The notes below the pieces were generated by a model that was not told where the DNA came from, searched no databases, and worked only from the letters and a program-made list of their open reading frames with translations. A stretch of 64,000 bases of DNA from Bradysia coprophila. Its lineage: Eukaryota > Arthropoda > Insecta > Diptera > Sciaridae. Each line of letters begins with the position of its first letter. Within the stretch, counting starts at the first letter, position 1. The DNA lies in the NCBI RefSeq assembly GCF_014529535.1, contig NW_023503409.1, positions 3,782,390 to 3,846,389 on the forward strand, read 5' to 3'. The position numbers and the translations under genes were made by a program. Below are positions 37,501 to 52,500 of the stretch, piece after piece.

Positions 37501-40500
37501 TCCAATTTCAACGTCTCTCAACAGTCAGAAACATTTGAAATTGACTTTTAAACAACTAGAACTCCCTGAAACGGGGAACGCTAAGTTAATTTTTATAATT
37601 TAGACTTGATAACAAATTGCCGAGCTTTTCATGTCACGCAAAGCTATTGCAAGAATTGAAAGAAATATGTCGGAAATAAATCTTTCCCGATGCACGACAC
37701 GCGAAATAATTGATGTAACATCCCAAAATATTATTAAAAATACAAATTCATTCAAAAAACACTCCCATTTATTTAGCGATAAAACTATCGTTTCAGAAAA
37801 ACAGCCATTTATAACCAGAACATTTTGTATAATGTGAGCCCAATTTATAACATCTTCTTATCTGCAAACACCATCTAAACTAAAATGTTAATTTTTATGA
37901 TCGAATTAATTTGCTTTTAGTAGTAAAGCATCTATTATTTCAATTAAATCATTTCGTGTAGTTTCTCTATTTATATTGGGCATGCTAATGGATTCCACTC
38001 CCTTAAACCAGCGTTTTCAATGCCAATACCCCCACGAAAGTGTTCAGGTACACCCTTCCCATAAATTAGGAATTCATTTAAATGTAACAGGCTTGTCAAA
38101 TGTAAATGTTACGTAATGCGGGACGTGACATAGTTATAGTACCATTTGAAACAATAAATTGTGCCATAAAAAAGAGAATATTATTTTATTATTGGCAGAC
38201 AAATCTTTTTCTGGAAAGGGTGCCACAACTTTACTTATATATTGGACTAAAGAAGACAGAAGCTTAATAGAATCAGCAGGATATTTCATCTGTTAATGAC
38301 AGTGACGATAAAAATAATGGTTGAGATTTGACTAATTGCAAAAAATTTGTTAAAACAAAAGAAGTAAAAGATTTTGCATCAATCTGATGAAAATACATAA
38401 ATCAAAAGAAGAAACAGATTTAATATTGCTGATATGCTTCCCGTCTGTAAGATCAAGATAATTTTAAATGTGTATGTTTCCAACAGCAGGTATGTCAGGT
38501 TTCACTAGATCTTTGCAATCATGAAAACTTATAAAAATTTGCTTCTAATCTTTCAGTTCGCCTTGTTTTATTTGTGCCACGGATTATCCCCTAGACGGTT
38601 AATCTTCAATAAATTTGAATTTTATCTTCAGACTTCCATTCAATGAGTAGACACTCAATTTATTGTTGATTTTTATAGCTTTTTTCTGTGTAACTTTCAA
38701 GTTAAACACAGATAAAAAAGACAAAATTTTATTGTGATGTTCTCGACTACTTGTTTTTTGTTACACATGTTTACACAACGATAACAAGCAATCAAATTAC
38801 TATATATATATTGTTTTCACACGGTGTTTTACGATTATGCTAGTAAAGTGTCGCTTTCGCATCAAACTGTGTGTAACTTGCTTCAGGAGTAAATTGCAAG
38901 CTCTGATTAACGCGGTCTTATATAGAAAAGAAAGATGCTAAAAGAAATGAAATAGAAGATTTGATATCAATATCTTGAAAAGATCAAATGAAGTAATAGA
39001 TCAGATTGAAAAGATGCTGATATACTGGGTGTCTGTGAACGTTCTTGTTGACGTCATCTCCATTTTTTTTCGCCCACAAATTTATTAATAATAACACATA
39101 AAATCACGAAATTTATGCGCATCTCTCAAAAAAATTACGGCGATTGAAGAAATCATTTGCAAAGTCTTCACAATGCTATGGCTTCTTTTGTCTAAATATA
39201 ACCAACAACAATTAAACAAAGATAAAGAAAATAACATCAAAATAATAAATTTTAATTTGTTCATAAACAAAACATGTCTAGAATGTTTAAAATAGTTTTT
39301 ATTGGTAAACTTGAAAATAATATTGTATGCTTGCATGTTTCGGAGACAATTTCCGTGGTTTGTGTGTGATTTTTTTTTATATTCTTAAATCATCGTTATT
39401 GGCAGTCGTCCATAATTTTTTTGCTCGTCATTTTAGTGCTATAAGTGAGTCCCGACGACCGTAACATTAGGTTGTGTAATAAGAGTTGATTTGTTTAATT
39501 AAGTAAGTTCCTTTGATTTTACTATTTTTTTTTAATATCTCTGCAAAATTTATTGGCTGTAAAAATCGCGTCAACTCAAATATATGTAAAATTACAGCTA
39601 GTTGATGTCTGATGGTTGAGAAGCAAAAAAAAAATATTTTAATATTCTTGGATGTTGCGTAGTCTGGCTATAGTTATAGCATATTCACAAAATACTGTCT
39701 AGTTAGTCCCAAAATAACTAAATTATTTCTTTAAATAATCTGTTCGCTGATAGAAAACAAAACACTTTAACGACCACTTTTACAATTCCTTAACCTTCTA
39801 CAAACGGCAAGCATATATTTTGTTCAAGTTTTATCACCTTTTACTTCATTGAACTCAATATATATTTATTTTGCTATGTAAGAGAACATTATTCAAAGCT
39901 CACACCCGAGACCATTGATCGATTTTTGTCGTTGCTAACGATTAGCAGATGATTAGCACTCTTTTCTAAAAGATTTAAGTCACAGAATATATAAATTCAT
40001 TCTGGTTATAGCTTTAAAGATCGTTGATGACTTTATGAGATTAAAAACATCCATTTAACATCACCCTCAAGCGATTTTCGTAATTATTTTTTAATTAGAT
40101 TCAATCATCAAAACATTTATGAAGTTATGCATTTGCCGATGTAGAATCTAAAATTTATTTGCAAAAAATTATTTAAAATAATTTTTCTTGTAATTTGTGT
40201 GGCTCTTCCTCATTTACATTTATCCATTAAACTGTCATCATAATAGACAGCAGGCATTACATGTTATAACATGTACCATAAATTAATTAATATAATTGTT
40301 AATGCAGTTTTGCCATTGACTTTGTAAAGGCTTACATAATTCGTATTATTTATTGTGAATAATACGTAAATTGCTCAGATTGTGCATTACTTGCCATTTA
40401 ATTCGATTTTACATTTAATTTGATCAATGGAAATGCAAGTTATTTTTTATCGCAAAAACACAAGAGATTTAATTGTTTTGTAAAATTGTTTAAAATGAAT

Positions 40501-43500
40501 TGTTTGACTAAATGTGCTCCACTTCTTTTTTTATTATTATTATATCGCGAATTTGTTGGTTGTTGTTTATTTATGGTCAATACGATTTAATTGCAGTTTT
40601 CTGTTTATTTTATTTAAATTATTTAAGTTGTTCGGTTGAACCTATATTACCATGAGAATTGATTTATCTGTTATTTTACAATGACTGTTAAGGTTAGGAG
40701 CAGTCTTGAGGTATATATCTTACAGTTTTATTTCATTTTTATTGTAGATATTGTGGTTTTGTATTGTTACAACCCATTTCGAAGAAAACTAGTCAATTTT
40801 CTCGAAACCTTGCTCTTTGTGGAATTGATTTAAAATGACATTTCTGTACCTCATTGAACCAAATGTGTTAAAACAACGTCAGATGAAACTCCAAAAAAGG
40901 TCCTATAAGATTCGATTTGGAAACTGTGGTTTAAATAGATTCTATGTGAGTGGAACACAAAATCGAATCTTCGGTCTTTGATCACCATCAACAAACTATA
41001 ATCTCTTCTTTTTTTTTAAATATTTGAGCGAACCAGGAAGATATTCTGAAAATAGATTGCCAGTTACAGCCTCCAATTAACAAAATGTGCCTACAGATTA
41101 AGATCTTTACTAAAAGTCGTTAAAATTAGATGATTTACCAGCTCTCGCTGTTTGTAATAGACTAATAAAGTCGGTACATCATACGAAACAAATTCCACCA
41201 TCAGGATCTACTACAAAGAGCAAATATTAAATAAACGAAAAGGTAATGAAAAGTAAATTGAAATAGTGATAATAGACACACGTAATTTTAATCGGAAAGC
41301 ATTTTATCAGAAACGTTGGCTGGTATGTATGGACACATACACGCACCATTCGCGACAATTTAATTTTTGATTATAAACATTTTATTGCAGCATAATGCAG
41401 ATTGGTTTTATACCGAAAATTTATCGTCGCATGCTTATCTCTAATAATACTCTAATCACTTCGAATTTGCAAAACAATTATTTGCTAAACACATTCTACA
41501 ACTTTGTAGACACTGTTACCACTTAATTATAATTCTTGTTTTCTTTCTGTTTTGCAGCATTGAAAAAGGTTATCGGCATCGCCGATATTACCGACAATCG
41601 AAATATCTGGAGATGTTTAATAGCAGAATTTTTGGGAACATTTCTCCTGGTGTCCGTCGGTATTAGCAGTACAACATTAGGATTCACTGTATTTGAGACT
41701 ACCATTCCACAAATTGCATTTACATTTGGATTGGTGGTTGCAACACTCGCCCAGGTAAGAAATCGTAAAAAGCACAAGTTGTTCAGACGGTCCATTATCA
41801 TCTATTGTCAACAATTTTGTAGGATTTGTAGTCAACTGCACAGCAATTTTCTGTTGCACACTATCGGTACTGCAGTTAGTGCACAAATTCAAGGTTTACG
41901 GTGCGTTGACTACAAATCGCATTAATTTCAATCTAACTGCGTCAGTCTCTATAGGACCGAGAGTTTTTTTTTGCATGATCTGAATTTGAGCTGTTTCGAC
42001 ACTAAAACAAATGAAGTAAAAGATTTCAGGGTGTCTGTGAGAATTGGGAAAATTTAGCAAATAAAATGAAATTATCTATATCGGAATATCTATCTATGGC
42101 CGTTTGCGAAGACCTACTATAAGTATAAAAAAATATCCGAGGAAATCAAAAAAAAATATGCCACATGTAGCAAGGTTGCGTGTGTAGACGTGAAACCGTG
42201 CGACTTTTTTCATAAATATATACGATTCTGTGTTTTTCATTATTTTATGGTTTGTTCAAGTGGGTGTGCATACCGTGCATTATACAAAAAAAAATCGAAA
42301 CTTACTCGAAATAACTTTCATTTATCTCCCTTAAAATTAAAGCCTTTAATATTTCCGTGATAAGCACCAATATATTTTGCTAGAACTTCGTGTCCAAACT
42401 TCCACCACCTTCCCGTCACCTTTCAAACGAATTGTGTTCGGTCTACCAATTTATTCCTTTTGCTCGGGAGCATATAAATTCAAAGCATAAAAAAATATTT
42501 AAAATTCTTTAGCAGAAATCGTTAGTTATTTCGTTCGACGATTTAATTGCAACTACTATATCTACAAAAACAGTCAACCGAATAAAATAGTCAACCTTTT
42601 TATGACCTTTCTTTTGTTCTTTCGTTGCATAACAAAACAAAACAAAAAATTATTGAAAAAGTGCCACAAACACGCATATATGTTCGAATGTACAAATTTT
42701 ATAGATAATAATTTCGCGTATTATTGAATTGCCTTTTTCGTTCCCTCGCGGCACACCTTCAACAGCATTTCCAAATGGTATTTATAACACAATTTAAAGG
42801 TATCATTTCTAATTGGCATTCACACGCATATGGTATTTATATATATATATATATATCGTACATCGAATGGTTAACCTCAATAAAAAATTAATTAATTTGG
42901 TACAACAATTGTCTAAAAAAATCATGCACAGACGGATTGGTTCGATAAAGTGTTTCTATCTAACCGGTCAATACTACAGGATCAGTATTGTTCCATTGTA
43001 ATTCATTATGCTCTAAAAGCACACACAGACATCAAATGTAGCTCGTCTTAGCCACTCATTTTGCAAGACTTAAAATACACATTCATTAAGCTTGCTTCTA
43101 ATTTAAGAGTGAATGGTAAAAACATTTTAAATGGAAGAGTTCATTAAGTTTTACCCCAATTACTCTACTAATTCAACGTTTATATAAATTATACGGCTGT
43201 TACGTTTACGATTGTCGTCGAAGCATAGTCATTAAATTCGATGCGTTCATTTAGCAAAGTTATTAGAATATTGACACCAACATTGAAAAACCGAAAATGT
43301 AACACACGTGGGAGATACATATACTGATGTCCGATGGAAAACTCGCAATTTTGAGCGTGATTGAAAGTAAACTTAAATTCTTAACTTAAATATCGATTTA
43401 CATGAAAAATATTTGCATAGTCATTAAGTACACTATAATATGCAGGACTATTAAAAAACCGGTTGATAAAATTGTTTGAAAATCGGCTTTTATTAGAACT

Positions 43501-46500
43501 TTATATTCGGCATCAATCAAAATGACCTTACCTAGTGAGTCGTTTTTTTTTCTTTTTCTTCATTCGATATTTGAAAAGGATTTCGAATGTACTCTTCTTG
43601 GGTTAAATATCAAATGTTCAATCTTAATCGATTTTAAATGTGAATCTAATCCGACTGATGACGTCAGCCTTGAATTTTACTAAAACTATTTATTCGTTAA
43701 GTTGTGGTACTGCAGATATTAGACTTTTCTTCATTCTTCATTTCTTCTTCCAAAACAAGTAAGAGGTCAAGCGATTAATGCGAATGCTGCACCAGTAATG
43801 AGTAAAAACAATTGTAGACTTCAAACAATAGACTAAAACAATAGAACTTTCTAATTAATTGCCCCAAATTTAAAACAAAACTTCTACAGTACAACTCCCC
43901 AACGTCTATTTTTTGTCTTGAAAAATTTCTTCTAATAGTTCACAATGTCTTAATGACAACAGCTGCAGTCAACTAATAATGCAAAAATACAATGAAGAAT
44001 CAATCAAATAACGCAAAATTAAATGATTCCCACCCACACCGCGAAGAAAAAATTAATAAAAAAAACCCTTCTCCAACATATACGATTACTCACTGCAAAT
44101 TATAATTAAACTAATTTTCTTTAACCTTGTCATCATTTAATATTTGCCTTACTCTTGCCCATGTCTTTCGCATTGCAATAAATCTTCAAGTAAAATATGA
44201 AAAAAAGTCTCTTCAACACACCGCGTACCATTGAACAATATATGAGTATAAAAACGCTATGCGAGCAGCAAAAAAAAATCGCTTCGATTTTTCTCATTCA
44301 TACAATTCACACATTATTATTTAATATATTTAATATGCCCATTCATTTGGCCCCACATACAAACAAAAATCTACCATCAGATCAATCAGATTGTGTATAC
44401 ACAAAACACAATTTTATATTACCTAACATTCACTCTAAATTATTTTATTTTTTTATTATTAACATTAAACTTCTTTAAATCTTTTATAAATCTCTCATTA
44501 ATGATATTAATACGTACAACACGTGTTTTTGTCCAATGACCCATATAATTTACTACGTATATGTTTATGTACATTAAGACTTACACTCATGAACAAGTTT
44601 TAAAAACCGCATTTTTTTTCTTCATTTATTAAAGTGATTTTAATTTTAATAATAATAATCACATCTTTGTCAATACATTCGCAAAAATGGACATGGACAT
44701 GCACATTTACGATACACCATCAATAGGTGGTATGGCTTCGCGCAGCGTTTTGAACAAAATTGGTACTTTTTTGTTGATATTTACCGCATGTAGTAGTTAT
44801 GGTTCAAGGGGAAGGAGATTAAACGAGAGTGAATGTGTAATATCGAACCGAAATTTTTAATTTTACCAACCGAATTCTAATTTTGCTCGGCGAACAACAT
44901 TAGATATTGAAATTAAATGTGTTGATCACCAATATATCGGTTATTAACCTCAAAGTTTAGTTGATTCATAGAACCGAGCTTAACGTGTTGCAGACGGTAA
45001 GCATGTGTCAAGTATTATTATCAGATCTATTACTTCCGTCGATCAAAATATTTTTAATCTTGTACTTCAATTTTTTTAACATTTTAGCATTTTACTATTT
45101 AAAAAGGACCATATTAACCAGAGCTTTTCATTATTTTATCCATCGTTTTCGATAACAGATAACAGGATTTGTATTAGATTAAAACTCCCAAAAACGCAGC
45201 AATGCATCCTGCTAATATAAATTTTCAGTTACTACTTTTAATATATTTTAACCAGATCGGGCTTTAGGGATTGGTCAGAAATGATGTCACGCCGTTATGG
45301 GAAAGGACTTTAAAAAAACGTGACTGGTCTAACGAATTCGGTCAATCTTGACAAAGGGAAGAGGGAATGTATAAAATTCTATAAAATAGCATGACGTCAT
45401 TTGTGACCATTAGGTGTTGCCTTAGGAGGAAATATCTCAAAAAATTTTAGTAAAACTTCAACTTTTCTTCAAGTTTGAATATATTCAGTCTTAACGTGCT
45501 ACCACATCCCGAGGTATCACACACTCTTGCTGTAGTGTTGGATACACCAGTAAACAAATGACGGAATTATTGCACGTACAGCAAATATTCGTTTATAAGT
45601 TTGACCAGAGTCAACTTCACCGGACATTGCTGTACGTGCCTCTACTAGATTATCAACCAGAAATTTTGGCGCCACCAGTCATTTTATATAAAAATTTAAT
45701 GCTCGATTCATTTATTGAAATTTTCAATACGGGCATACCCTACTAATATATGTTCACAGGGATACATAGGTGTTAATCGATCAACTACACCTTATCGATG
45801 ATTCATTTTTCAAACGTTTTTAATCTAAAAGTTGATAGTTGTACTGAATGTTTTTGTTTACGTCTTTTGTGATTTTAAAATTTTATGCCTTTTTCTTGTT
45901 TCATTGCCTGTAAATGAACTAGGTACTTGTTATTAAAAATTAAATCTTAAGTGTTGTTACAGTTTTGAAAATTAATAGGTACACATCAAACTGATTATGT
46001 TGTTCTGGTGATTTAAAAAAAATCAAAACACTTTTCTGACTCACTTATAGAGTAAATAAACCTTTAAAAAAAATCGATTTCGATAAATTGAATTGGGTCT
46101 GTGAATTACTTTAAAACAAAGCTTAAAAGCAAATCCTGTTGTTTCAAAGATGCAATCCAACACGTTCACATCATGCTAACATTAATATGAAACTAGACCT
46201 TGCAATGTATTACAATATGTTCGTTTGATAGGATTTTTTTGCGAACATTTATACTCAAGTAGTAAAGCGTTTTTTTTGTTCAATTCTTTCTTGTAATGAT
46301 TTGCAAATTTATCGAACGAAATAAAAACTTATAGCAAAAAAAGGCTATAGCAAACCCACTAAACAGTTTTGTAATAAAAATTTTTCACAGCGTATATATA
46401 TACGCTAGTTAACAATAAAACTGCTAATTTTTTTTTGGAACATTACAACAATGACTATATAAGAATGATATATAAACCGATAAAGTTCATTCATAACTGT

Positions 46501-49500
46501 GTAATTACAAACGGTTTTTGTTTACTATTTCGATACTCAGGGTTAATAGAAATGTTAAAATATTTCAGTACAAGAAGCGGTGAGTGAATAATAAATAATT
46601 GAATGTGATTAGATTTATTATTAGGTTACCAAAAATCACTTACAATTAAGTTTGCTATGCGAAAGAAAGTGATTTCGTTGAATAACCGGCGTTTTTGAAT
46701 GGAGTTTCATTCTAAGTATAGCTATGTAATGTTCACATGTGCAAAAAATGCTACATTTTACGGACCAAGTACCTGTCGTTCTGTATTAAAAGCCTGAATT
46801 TTAGAAGACCAAATTCACAAAAGGTCGAACATGTTGGAAAGGTCGGATCAATACAAAAACTGATTAACCTAGAAGGTCGACTTATTGGAAATTGAGAAGT
46901 TCACATTTGAGTAAAATAACTATGGCAAAAAATTCGAGAATTGCGCAATTTACTGTTGATTTACTCTTCATGGTTTTGATTTTATTTTTCTAACTTTTAT
47001 CCTTCTTGTCACTAAAGTCATGTAAGTCATATCTGAATTCTTAGCCTTTGAACACAACACAACAAAATTAGATCTGTTACTTCATTCTTGCTCTAGAATT
47101 TCATAAAAAATCTATTACTTCAATATTTACTTCATACATTTTGCATATAATGGTAGAATACCAGCAGTAACTCATCGCTTATTGTTGTAGCTTTTTATAT
47201 AAGTTACCATGCCATCGATTTTTTTTAATCATGCAAGTGTTGCAATCAGCGAAAACTTAATGACTCGTTTAATGACCATTATTTAACAATTTTTCGGCAT
47301 AAAAATTACTGATAAGCAATAATCTTTCGTATATCGTGATCGTATCTGTTACCATGCAATTGTATTTTATTTCAAAAATTGATTTTTGGACTAAGCGTCT
47401 CATAACCTTTGCGCCAACAAACAAAGAAATTATGAAATTTGAAATTGCACCCACCAGTCGTAAAGTTTTATTTTCTTTTCGAGTATTTTATGCCTTTTGT
47501 TTGAGATAACATTTACTGCTGCAAATAAAATGGGTCTCATTCCTAGATTTAGCGTCGTAAATAGAGACGCGTGTTTGGTGAAAATAAGTAACAATCAAGG
47601 GAAGCAACATTTACCTAAGATACATTGAGTCAGTATATGGTAATTTATCTAAATTTATTAATGAGATCATAATCAGAGCCAACATAATATAATAACGGGC
47701 ATAGTTTTCCACATATGACCGTGACTTTGTTCAAGGAAAATGAAAAAAAAATCAATTTTGTCGAACGGAAAACGAAAGCGTAACAATTGAAATGATGATC
47801 GAAGTCAATAGAAATGCAGACTTACCACGGTCATTTTCTATTTAAATTGCACCAAAAACAAAAACCAACTGAAAGTCGATTGGAAAATATTTCACCACCT
47901 CAATAAATGAATTTATGGACCGAACTGTTTCATTTGTAACCTTTTTTACTACTAATAAGAAACGTGAAAAAATGATCTCTTATTATATACCTTCTAGAAA
48001 TAATGACAACGTTCATTCATAAAAATATCTCGATGATATTGAATCATAAAAAGTAATGTGACTTTGTCGATTGTGATTAAAGAAATTCATGTTTTTTTTA
48101 GCTCGTTATTAAGCCATAAAGCGGTTATTATGTTCTTAAAATAGCTCAAACAATTTCTTATCCGGATATTTTCACCTATAGATGAATTGATTATCGCTTC
48201 GTAGCAGAAGATATATCTGTATATGACTTTGTTTCGCAAGAATTATAATTATTGTAGCTCAATAAAAAATGTTGTCCACTTTTCCGCTGAAATGCGTTTT
48301 ATAATTACGGATGATGTGTCCTAATTTCAATAGAAAACACTTGTTTACTCTAGTTAGTCATCATTTATTATCGTAAGTGATTCATGTGTAAACACGTAAA
48401 CAGTTTGAACTTGAACTTGCGACTAAGACTTCATAAACAAAAAATTTAGAGGTACCATATGCCTACAAAGCTTCATATTGTTTTTGCATTGTTTTCATTG
48501 TTGTTGACCCTTTCACAAAGCTGGGCAATAAAATGTAAATTTTCTATTCAATTAATATCTACACTAAAGGTGACTGACTCGTTGGTACTGCATACACTAC
48601 ACCACACTATCAATATTATTTACTGACCACACACCGATCTACAACGAGTTTGTAGGTGGACTCGTTATATTGTGAAAGCCATTCGCTTGTAATATATATA
48701 TTCAATTCATACGTATGTTTACAACGGACGGTTGAATGAGACTTGCTGGCACCAGTGCTAATTATAAATAAAATCAAATCAAATAAAAAATATGAATGCA
48801 CCTGATAATGAATTGAACGCAACAACAACAACAAAAATATCTGGTATATCATATTTCCAACGACATTGGTTGCGTTATACACATAGTGCCAAACATAAAT
48901 TATCAATCAAGTTCTAATTAATTATATTTTAAAGGTTTTAATTGAAACTGAAATATCATGCTTTTGAGAATTGATAGTCTTGTCCAAGAAAATGCAATAC
49001 TGGCCTACAAATGGCACACACATAAATACAATTCGATTTTACTTTTTTTTTGTAAAAAAAGAAGTTATTTCAATATTTATGTTGTTGACCGGCCCGGCAG
49101 AAAGGTTATTGCATTATACAACAAGAAATCGGATAATGAAATAATTTCTGAACTTGGACTTTTCTTATTAAGTTTTGAATTGCCTCGGAATACAAACCGA
49201 CATCAAACAAATTGAATATTCAAAACGGAAAGTGACAAAGGTCTAACTAATGCAGCGTCGAATCAGAACAATTCACGATATACTCATACAGGGAAGCGTT
49301 GAAATTTGTTTTTGTTTTTTTATACATTAGTTCATCAATTCTGCAGAACTGTTAGAATATATAGCGCTCCGATTTTTCTACTAACAAACAACAATTATCC
49401 TGATTACCTTTTAAACCATTTTCATCTCATGGGAATTATAAATATAATAGACTTCGTATGAATCCACCTGATGACTTTTTTTATTATTATTTTATGTATG

Positions 49501-52500
49501 TAAGGCTAAACCGCTCTCTTTGCTCGCATGTTCAAAATAATAATTAATTTTTTTTAATCAAAATCGAAAGTAAACTAAATTGGCAATAAATCACTGACTC
49601 ATTGCAGATTCTGTAACAATTTTTCATCTCACTGTCGATGCGTTTGAGTGTAAAACTTAGTGCTAAACATAATCAAATGTATCAAAAAAAAAGCATTTTT
49701 AATCGCTGCGAACATGATGTTCGTTCGCATTGGCTGACTAATTAAATTATACATGATGTATCGACAAATCTACAACCAAAACGAATATAAATCGACGAAA
49801 ATGATGTGTGTAACACGCTGTTTGTATAGTGGCGTGTAAAACAACGTACCGTACACAATAATGATTCGTAAATTATCGAAAATAATATAAAAAAAGCAAA
49901 AGGTTTTATGCGATGAAAGGAACATATTAAATCTCTGTGTGATATTAATATAAGTGATGAAGGTATTGAAAATTGCGAAATTATCTGTGATTCTTTTAAA
50001 AAATTATTAAAATTAAAATCGATTTTGCAAGGGACTTTCTCGATCGTTTGTAATATGGTTAGGATAATTAGTTTATTGAACACGTAATCCATCCAACCTT
50101 ATTATTATATGATTGGCCTAATAATAAGAATCAATTTTATTATGTTGTAACCTAAAAATGATGAGATTAATTTCGACCCATCACATTTTAGATTGTAATC
50201 ACTTTTCAATTGAATTGGTCCGGAATGTTCTGAAAGCTTTTTTTAATCACATTGGTCGTGAAATTGGATTGCATATTTTCACGATTTTCATTTACAAATG
50301 GTAAAAGATAATAACAAAATCAGTTTTATGTAAAGGCCTCTATGTATTAGCCTATCTAATCTAACTTGCTTGGATGAGTAACAGTTGGTTTAACTTTACA
50401 TCGATACATTAAATAACGTATTATCCTCTGTCCTGTCTATGCTATTTACCTCGGTAATATCAAACTTTGGACAGATGCATAATCTACTATTAATCAGAAG
50501 ACGCGAGGTAAAGCTGGGATATGATGCAATAACAAGCGATTCATGTGAAATCTATTACTTCAACTATTCCAGTTATAAATGATTTCGTTCACGCGATATC
50601 ATCAAAATTCAACATTTATCGTTTATATGAAACTTTGATGATAGAAATTTTAGTTATTTTGTATCTTCGGCTACGATGACCAATATTTAATGCATTGTCC
50701 CCTATTTAATCAAAAAAATTAAAAAAGATAGGAACGGCAAATTGCATATTATATAGAACATGTTACCCATGACTTGCGTCGTAGCATTTCTCAAAAACAA
50801 ACAATAATTTTATCTAACATCTCTGATGCGTGTGCAAACTAAAATATCGAATGAAATATATATATGAAAAATGGCATAAATTCTGTTGTTTACATGTTCA
50901 CCGTACATGAAATGCTAGTGTGTTATACCGTCCGGCAGTATAATTAAATGTTTATTATAATTTAAACGCATCACATCTGACCAACATATTATTTTCTGTT
51001 TGTTTTTAAATCACGCTATAACAGATAATCTGTTTGATTCAATCATTTTTTACAAAGCCAAAACAATTACCTTATCTGCACTGTGGCACAGAGAGTGCTT
51101 TCGCAGGAATTAGAAATTTATTTTTAAATAATTCATTCATAATGATACGGTATATTACATTACGATGCATTTAATTAGCTTTGAGATTCTTTCATACATT
51201 CAGTTTTCATCGCACGACACTCCTTGTATTGTGATTAATTGATAACAAGCATAATAAATGAGCTTCATGCGACACACTAACATATTTCAAGCATAACATT
51301 GCTGTTTGTTAGACATGCTGGGCAAATTTATTACAACTATGATGAATTGACTTAAAATCAGAATAACACGACAAAAATAATGACAAGATCTGTAATATTT
51401 CCCTTAACATGGGAAAATGCATATTACATAGATTGAAGTACGAGATTTGAAACCAACACATTAAAAATACTTTAACTAATCGATGGAATTAATAGACCCG
51501 ATAATAATAGTGGTCGTACTTCCTTGCAGCGACAAAACTTTATACAATTATTTACTATAACTGACTTTTACTGTTCCCTTACGGAACATGATGTTGGTTT
51601 TTATTTATCCCATAGCATGAATTACGTAAAGCGTAGAGATATCAAACACTGGAAAGTGCCTTAAACGACGGAAATAACCATCAGTTTAAACGATTATATC
51701 GCGATGTGTCTGTTGTTTGAGAGGAGTTTAACGCGATATGGCAAAGATATATAGCAGCGTTGTGGTGGTTTTTTATTTCTTGATATTGAAAACAGAGCTA
51801 AACAGAATATCGTCTCGCCTTATTTTACTTACTGTAATCATTGTAGCAAATCAAGTATAACTTTGAGCGATTTCTATTTCGCTGAGTAATGATATGAAAA
51901 TTTCAATTTCTCCTGTTTTCTTGATGGAAAATCGCATTGACAATTTACTATATGGAATCAACGCTCTTCAAGCATGAGTGGTAGTCTAATAGAGTACTGA
52001 ACAGGACAGTGTATCAAACAAATTTTTTCATACAAAATAGGACTCTATTTGGCAGTTGTCACTCGAAGCACTTTTGCTTGAAGTGCGTTGATTGAATCAA
52101 TTCATTATCAGCATCATCGTTAAAAATAGTAGTAGTGATGAACTTGAATAAAAATCCACTAAATTTCTTCCTTTTCCAGGCAATTGGTCATGTCAGCGGA
52201 TGCCATATCAATCCGGCTGTTACATTCGGCCTAATGGTGACTAACAACATCAGCGTGCTTAAAGGAATATTCTACGTAGTTGTTCAATGCATCGGAGGTG
52301 TAGCTGGTGCAGCTGTTATCAAGGTTAATATCACTGCATTTTTATAATCGAGCAAATTTATATTTAACGCGAAAAGACACACACACGTTCTCATTAACAA
52401 TCGTACACTACATGATTAGCTCGCCACACCAGCAGCATCAGTGGGTGAGCTGGGTGTTTCAAAATTGGGATCGAAAGTCGAACCATTTCAAGGAGTAATT

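Larger units (their letters stand above)
34314..41557. other. rest of aquaporin intron 1, non-coding
   Basis: AT-rich and without recognisable genes. It holds several GAAGTA-family repeat copies (about 38300-38455 and 38930-39045). A 107-codon frame at 35135-35458 is the longest open frame but resembles nothing I know. Confidence 0.45.
41922..52179. other. aquaporin intron 2, non-coding with scattered repeats
   Basis: No nested gene recognised. It contains a dinucleotide run (42838-42856), a palindromic element (45275-45408), GAAGTA-family fragments (42005-42037; inverted at 45025-45063, 47065-47122 and 50549-50568), copy D at 51368-51530 and the second CAACGC-ended MITE (51958-52091). Open frames of 90-116 codons at 44197-44478, 48616-48906 and 49742-50092 are low-complexity. 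Confidence 0.45.

Noticed and set aside
44197-44478. 93-codon plus-strand frame in aquaporin intron 2
   Set aside because: Low-complexity Ile/Phe/Asn-rich translation of AT-rich DNA with no known domain.
49742-50092. 116-codon minus-strand frame in aquaporin intron 2
   Set aside because: Ile/Phe/Ser-rich, no known domain, no splice partners. Probably chance in AT-rich DNA.
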